From Actinoallomurus oryzae (GTDB taxonomy: Bacteria > Actinomycetota > Actinomycetes > Streptosporangiales > Streptosporangiaceae): a stretch of 64,000 bases of DNA. Numbering within the stretch: the stretch's first letter is position 1; each line of letters begins with the position of its first letter. Below are positions 60,086 through 64,000 of this stretch, piece by piece. Location: the NCBI RefSeq assembly GCF_039541955.1, contig NZ_BAABHF010000030.1, forward strand, positions 1 through 64,000. Direction: 5' to 3'. Position numbers and translations under genes: made by a program. The notes under the pieces were generated by a model. The model saw only the letters and a program-made list of their open reading frames with translations. It had not been told where the DNA came from and made no database searches.

Positions 60086-61171
60086 TCAGTCGAACAGGAC
60101 GACCTGGCGGATCGCGTCGCCGCGTTCGAGCGTCGCGATCGCGTCGTTCAGGTCCTCGAAACGGATCCGTCGCGTGATCAGGCTCTCCAGGTCGAGCTTG
60201 CCCGCCCGCCACAGGTCCACGAACCGCGGAACGTCGCGGCGCAGGTCGGAGCCTCCGTACAGCGACGACCGCAGGTTCTTGCCGTCGAAGAGCAGCTCGA
60301 ACGCGTTGAACTGCACGTTGTCGTCGGCCGCGCCGGCGCCGACCACGATCACGTCGCCGCCGCGCCGGGCCAGCTGCCAGGCGGCGCGGATCGTCGCGCT
60401 CCTGCCCACCACCTCGAAGGCGTAGTCGAAGCCCTGGCCACCGGTGAGGAGGTTCCGCAGCTCGTCCGCCCCGTCCGGCGTGGCGGTGTGCGTCGCGCCG
60501 AACCTCTTGGCGATCTCGTGCTTGGACTCCAGCGGGTCGATCGCGAGGATGGACGCGGCGCCCGCCGCCCTGGCGCCCTGGATGACCGACAGGCCGACGC
60601 CGCCGCAGCCGACGACCGCGACCGCGGTGCCGGGCCGCACCTGGGCGGTGTTGATGACCGCACCGACGCCGGTGGAGATGCCGCAGCCGAGCAGCGCGGC
60701 GTACTCGTACGGCACGTCGTCGGCGACCTTGATGCAGGCCTCCCACGGCACCACCATCTCCTCGGCCCACGTGCCGCAGCCCGCCATGCCGTACGCCGGT
60801 GTGCCGTCGCCGACGCGGAACCGCGGCTTGGTGTAGCCCTCGATGATGTACTTCACGCAGAGGAAGGGCCGCCCGGCGACGCAGTCGGGGCACAGGCCGC
60901 AGGCCGGGGTCCAGCTGATGACGACGTGGTCGCCGGGTGCGACGTTCGTGACGTGCTCGCCGACCTCGACGACCTCGCCGGCCGCCTCGTGGCCGACCAC
61001 CGCCGGATAGCTGTTCGGCAGGGTGCCGCTGAGGATCGACAGGTCGGAGTGGCAGACCCCGGTCGCCTTGATTTTGACCTTCACCTCGGCGGGGTCCGGC
61101 CCGACCGTCGTCGCGTCGTCACGGAGCTCGACCTCTTTGACACCGGCGCCTTGGATCACCGCGGCTCGCAC
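60086..61171 (-). CDS. Zinc-dependent alcohol dehydrogenase, NDMA-type MDR
   Basis: This 361-residue enzyme has GHEAAGEVVEVGEHV near residue 60 and the structural zinc cysteines CGLCPDCVAGRPFLC near residues 86-100. The NAD loop is VVGCGGVGLSVIQGARAAG. It resembles actinobacterial class III and NDMA-dependent alcohol dehydrogenases. The substrate is open. GTG at 61171 follows GGAGG. It is the third gene of a run with a ferredoxin and an FMN-type oxidoreductase on the same strand. Confidence 0.87.
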   Translation of the reverse strand: MRAAVIQGAGVKEVELRDDATTVGPDPAEVKVKIKATGVCHSDLSILSGTLPNSYPAVVGHEAAGEVVEVGEHVTNVAPGDHVVISWTPACGLCPDCVAGRPFLCVKYIIEGYTKPRFRVGDGTPAYGMAGCGTWAEEMVVPWEACIKVADDVPYEYAALLGCGISTGVGAVINTAQVRPGTAVAVVGCGGVGLSVIQGARAAGAASILAIDPLESKHEIAKRFGATHTATPDGADELRNLLTGGQGFDYAFEVVGRSATIRAAWQLARRGGDVIVVGAGAADDNVQFNAFELLFDGKNLRSSLYGGSDLRRDVPRFVDLWRAGKLDLESLITRRIRFEDLNDAIATLERGDAIRQVVLFD

Positions 61172-61224
61172 CTGACACACCTCCAGGACGGGGCCGACCC
61201 CCAAGGCCGGCCGGATATCGGGGC

Positions 61225-61422
61225 TTAGGAGTTCTCGTCGAAGGTCAGCGCGGCCTTGGGGCAGGAGCGTACGGCGTGTCGAACGCGGTCGGCGAGCTCG
61301 GCCGGGGGCGACGGCTGCGTGATGTGCAGCTCGTCTTCGTCATCGAGGTCGAAGACCTCGGGGACGAGCCCGGCGCACACGCCGTTGGCCTCGCAGACGA
61401 GCGGGTCCACCCGTACTCGCAT
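61225..61422 (-). CDS. 3Fe-4S-type ferredoxin
   Basis: This 65-residue ferredoxin has Cys10, Cys16 and Cys54 (PLVCEANGVCAGLVPEVF and VRSCPKAAL). The second cluster cysteine is absent, as in [3Fe-4S] ferredoxins that serve cytochromes P450 and related oxygenases. Start ATG at 61422. It lies between the alcohol dehydrogenase gene (downstream, 53 bases) and the FMN-type gene. The electron partner is not in the window. Confidence 0.87.
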   Translation of the reverse strand: MRVRVDPLVCEANGVCAGLVPEVFDLDDEDELHITQPSPPAELADRVRHAVRSCPKAALTFDENS

Positions 61423-61437
61423 GACGCTGTTCCCCCT

Positions 61438-61890
61438 TCACGTGAGCTTGCGATGGTCCCAGGAGGCGACACCGGTCGGCTCGACGACATAGGCGTGGCG
61501 TTTGGCCGCGGTCTGATCCACGACCGAGGCGATCGCGTCGTCGTCATCGAGGCCCGTCATCCTGCGAACCACTTGGGAGCCAACATACCGAACGTCGTTC
61601 GGCTCTGTCAGGGTCCGTACGGTGCCGTACAGCATCAGCCCGCGCAGTTCGAAGTAGTCCGTACCCGCCTCGATCAGGCACGTGACCCGGGGATCCCGCG
61701 CGAGGTTGTACGCCTTGCGCGACGTGCGGTACGTCCAGAACGCGATCTTTCCCTCCACCAGCCCGGAGAACATCGTGACCAGGTGCGGGGTGCCGTCGCG
61801 GTTGATCGTGGCGAGCTGGAACTTGGGGTTCTCCTCGATGAACGCCGTGACCTCGTCATCCGTCATGGCGATCCGGGCGCGCTGACTCAC
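61438..61890 (-). CDS. PPOX-class FMN/F420-type oxidoreductase
   Basis: This 150-residue split beta-barrel protein of the pyridoxamine phosphate oxidase-like family has MTDDEVTAFIEENPKFQLAT, then DGTPHLVTMFSGLVEGKIAF and ARDPRVTCLIEAG. In actinobacteria such proteins use FMN or coenzyme F420. Function beyond that is unknown. Start GTG at 61890. It is the first gene of the same run as the ferredoxin (15 bases) and the alcohol dehydrogenase. Confidence 0.8.
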   Translation of the reverse strand: MSQRARIAMTDDEVTAFIEENPKFQLATINRDGTPHLVTMFSGLVEGKIAFWTYRTSRKAYNLARDPRVTCLIEAGTDYFELRGLMLYGTVRTLTEPNDVRYVGSQVVRRMTGLDDDDAIASVVDQTAAKRHAYVVEPTGVASWDHRKLT

Positions 61891-62007
61891 GCCGAGAAGT
61901 AGAACACGTTTCAGTCAGCCGCATCAAGGCCGGGGCGCGCCGTCGCGAGGACGCGCTCGCGACGCGGGCGGTCCCGGTCGCCGCCACGGCGGGTTACGAG
62001 GCGGGCC

Positions 62008-62892
62008 CTACAGTTCCTCCAGAGTCGGAAACGAGCTCTGCGCGCCGGCCCTGCGTACGGCGGCGGCGCCGACGCGGGCGGCGAGCCGGGCCGCGGTGGG
62101 CAGGTCGTCGCCGCGGGCGAGGCGCAGGCACAGCGCACCGGTGAAGGCGTCGCCCGCGCCGGTGGTGTCCACGACGTCCACGCGGGGGCTGGGCACCTCG
62201 GTGACGCCGCTCGCGTCGGCCACGACGGCACCGTCCGCGCCGCGCGTGATGACGACGGACCGCGCGCCGCGGGCGAGCAGGCCGGCCGGGCGGGTGTCGC
62301 CCAGGAACGCCGCCTCGTGCTCGTTGACGACGAGGGGGTCGCACAGCGCGATCAGCTCGTCCGGCACGTCGGCGGCCGGCGACAGGTTGAACACCACCCG
62401 CGCGCCCTCCTCGTCCGCCGTACGGGCGGCGGCCACGACCGCGTCGAGGGGGATCTCCAGCTGGAGCGACACCACGGCGGCGTCCGCGAACAGCGGGCGC
62501 GCGGCGGCGACGTCCTGCTCGGTGACCTTCGCGTTGGCACCCGGCGAGACGATGATGCTGTTGTCGCCCGACGGGTCGACGGTGATCAGGGCGACGCCGT
62601 TCGCGCCCGGCGTGGTGATCAGGTGCCCGATGTCCACGCCGTCGCCCCGGAGCGTCTCACGGACGAAGTCCCCGTGGCCGTCGGTGCCCGCGCGGCCGAG
62701 GAACGCCACCCGGCCGCCCAGCCGCGCGGCGGCGACGGCCTGGTTGGCGCCCTTTCCGCCCGGATGGGTCACCAGGTCCGAGCCGAGCACGGTCTCGCCG
62801 GCGCCGGGGCGCCGGTCGACGCGGACCACGAGATCCGCGTTGACGGACCCGGCGACCACGACGTCGTACACCCGCCTGGGGCTTTCGGTCAT
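62008..62892 (-). CDS. rbsK: Ribokinase
   Basis: This 294-residue PfkB-family kinase has HPGGKGANQAVAAARLGG near residue 42 and DTTGAGDAFTGAL near residue 240. It phosphorylates ribose (or another sugar) at O5. It overlaps the lacI-type regulator by 4 bases (ATGA), so the regulator controls its own operon. No ribose transporter genes are in the window; they may lie further left or be elsewhere. Confidence 0.9.
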   Translation of the reverse strand: MTESPRRVYDVVVAGSVNADLVVRVDRRPGAGETVLGSDLVTHPGGKGANQAVAAARLGGRVAFLGRAGTDGHGDFVRETLRGDGVDIGHLITTPGANGVALITVDPSGDNSIIVSPGANAKVTEQDVAAARPLFADAAVVSLQLEIPLDAVVAAARTADEEGARVVFNLSPAADVPDELIALCDPLVVNEHEAAFLGDTRPAGLLARGARSVVITRGADGAVVADASGVTEVPSPRVDVVDTTGAGDAFTGALCLRLARGDDLPTAARLAARVGAAAVRRAGAQSSFPTLEEL

Positions 62893-63896
62893 CGCTGTGT
62901 CCTTCCTGTCTCTCCGCAGGAGCGGCGGATCATGAGGCGGGCCGGGAGGACGACCGGTTTCACCGGCCGGCCGGCGACGCGCTCCAGCAGGGTCCGTACC
63001 GCTCGCCGTCCGAGTTCTCCGGCAGGCTGGGCGATCGCGGTGATCGGCGGGTCCACGTGGACGAACCAGGCGACGTCGTCGAAGGAGGCGAGTGCCACGT
63101 CGCCTGGGATCCGCATGCCGCGCGCCCGGATCTCGTCCAGGGCGCCGAGCGCCATGAGGTTGTCGCCCGCGAAGATCACCTCAGGCGGTTCGGGCAGGTC
63201 GAGGAACCGGGCGGCGATGGCCTGCCCGCTCGCCGCCTGGAAGTCGCCGGCCTCCACGTACTCCTCGCGGATCTCCAGGCCGGCCGCCCGCATCGCGTGC
63301 ACGTACGCCCGGGTGCGCTCGCGACCGGTGGACAGCAGGTCCGGGCCGGAGATGAAGGCGATCCGGCGGTGCCCGAGCCCGTGCAGGTGCTGGATGAGCT
63401 CCCGGACGGCGCCCGTACCGTCGACCCGTACGGAGGGCACCTGCAGGCCGGGCAGCGTGCGGTCGAGGAAGACCAGCGGGCCGCCCGCCGCGACGCAGTC
63501 GCGGACCAGCGGGGTGACCTCGGCCGTCGGGCAGATGAGCAGGCCGTCCACGCGCTGTTCGAGGAGCGTGCGGACGTAGTGGTCCTGCCGCTCGGGACGC
63601 TCGTCGGCGTTGCCGATCACGACCGTGTAGCCGGCCTCGCGGGCCTCGTCCTCCACGGCCCTGGCCAGCTCGGCGAAGAACGGGTTGAGGATGTCGCCGA
63701 TGACCAGCCCGAGCGTGTGGGTGGCCTCGGTGCGCAGCGAGCGGGCCACCGCGTTCGGCCGGTAGCGCAGCGCCTCGACGGCGGCACGCACCTTGGCCCG
63801 CGCGTCCTCACTGACCCGGGGACTGCCGTTGAGCACCCGGGAGACGGTGGCGACCGAGACCCCCGCGTGCGCGGCGACCTCCTTGATGCCGGCCAC
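62889..63896 (-). CDS. LacI-family transcriptional repressor
   Basis: This 335-residue regulator has a LacI HTH (MAGIKEVAAHAGVSVATVSR) and hinge RYRPNAVARSL, then a periplasmic-binding-like domain with LGLVIGDILNPFFAELARAV and ASFDDVAWF. It probably represses its operon with rbsK until ribose or a related sugar binds. Two operator copies with the LacI-type centre lie 13 and 37 bases upstream of the start at 63896. Confidence 0.9.
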   Translation of the reverse strand: MAGIKEVAAHAGVSVATVSRVLNGSPRVSEDARAKVRAAVEALRYRPNAVARSLRTEATHTLGLVIGDILNPFFAELARAVEDEAREAGYTVVIGNADERPERQDHYVRTLLEQRVDGLLICPTAEVTPLVRDCVAAGGPLVFLDRTLPGLQVPSVRVDGTGAVRELIQHLHGLGHRRIAFISGPDLLSTGRERTRAYVHAMRAAGLEIREEYVEAGDFQAASGQAIAARFLDLPEPPEVIFAGDNLMALGALDEIRARGMRIPGDVALASFDDVAWFVHVDPPITAIAQPAGELGRRAVRTLLERVAGRPVKPVVLPARLMIRRSCGETGRTQR

Positions 63897-63908
63897 GCGA
63901 CTCCCTTC

Positions 63909-63947
63909 ATGGAAACGATTACACGGCAGGATATGGAAACGATTACA
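63909..63947. promoter_or_regulatory. Twin LacI-type operators
   Basis: ATGGAAACGATTACA occurs at 63909-63923 and 63933-63947, 24 bases apart. The core TGGAAACGATTACA has the LacI/CcpA-like layout with central CG. They stand immediately upstream of the lacI-type gene, indicating autoregulation. Confidence 0.8.
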
Positions 63948-64000
63948 TCGGCGATAGGCGTCGATGACGTGACTTCCGTCACGGCTGGGGCTTGGAGCCC

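Overview
The window is about 64 kb of GC-rich actinobacterial chromosome. The protein set points to a filamentous, aerobic, soil-type actinomycete: a SigR/RsrA pair, a WhiB1-type WhiB protein, a SigF/RsbW pair, a nickel superoxide dismutase with its SodX protease, a DasR regulator, a DUF397 protein, the Kgd-type 2-oxoglutarate enzyme and BsaP. A Streptosporangiales/Thermomonosporaceae-like member fits, but this is inferred from gene content only. Starts are ATG or GTG, with one clear TTG.

Region by region. 1-3.6 kb: two tandem terminators, a short DUF397 protein, a sulfotransferase and an MFS exporter. 3.6-7 kb: hisN, then the aroA-rsgA operon. 7.4-9.5 kb: a DoxX-like protein, an SRAP protein swollen by in-frame repeats, and a DksA-type zinc finger. 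9.5-11.5 kb: a methyltransferase and sigR-rsrA behind a perfect SigR-type promoter. 11.7-14.4 kb: two membrane HD-domain proteins. 14.5-16.1 kb: biotin carboxylase and a single-domain biotin carrier. 16.4-24.1 kb: bsaP, a GNAT, a solute symporter with its DUF3311 partner, a lipoprotein, and the biotin genes bioF, bioD and bioB with dasR lying among them. 24.1-29.4 kb: PdtaS-like kinase, whiB1, a lipid kinase, sigF and rsbW. 29.7-31 kb: sodN/sodX and a CGNR protein. 31.4-35.1 kb: a polar amino-acid ABC importer with two binding proteins. 35.4-39.4 kb: malic enzyme, an MDR dehydrogenase and a propeller membrane protein. 39.5-45.4 kb: PadR, DUF4097, DUF6104 and kgd. 45.6-53.9 kb: accessory genes (DUF2269-like, GlxA-type AraC, serpin, Xi-class GST, DedA, SDR, a broken TnpB, an enoyl-CoA hydratase, a cupin fusion). 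54-59.8 kb: DUF1707, L,D-transpeptidase, a luciferase-like oxidoreductase and a large Asp-box membrane protein. 60-63.9 kb: an alcohol dehydrogenase/ferredoxin/FMN-type oxidoreductase run and a lacI-rbsK operon with twin operators.

The genes fall into a few working groups. One is thiol and oxidative stress (sigR/rsrA, sodN/sodX, whiB1, rsbW/sigF). A second is biotin synthesis and use (bioF, bioD, bioB, bsaP, biotin carboxylase, biotin carrier). A third is central carbon metabolism (kgd, malic enzyme, symporter). A fourth is a likely PadR regulon: four related operator-like sites stand in front of three envelope-type transcription units. The order aroA, rsgA, SRAP, sigR/sigH, rsrA/rshA, biotin carrier, PdtaS, whiB1 is familiar from mycobacteria and supports a conserved actinobacterial core with accessory islands at 0-3.6, 45-54 and 60-64 kb.

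No rRNA, tRNA or CRISPR array was found. All coordinates were read by eye; start codons were chosen from Shine-Dalgarno spacing and family length.
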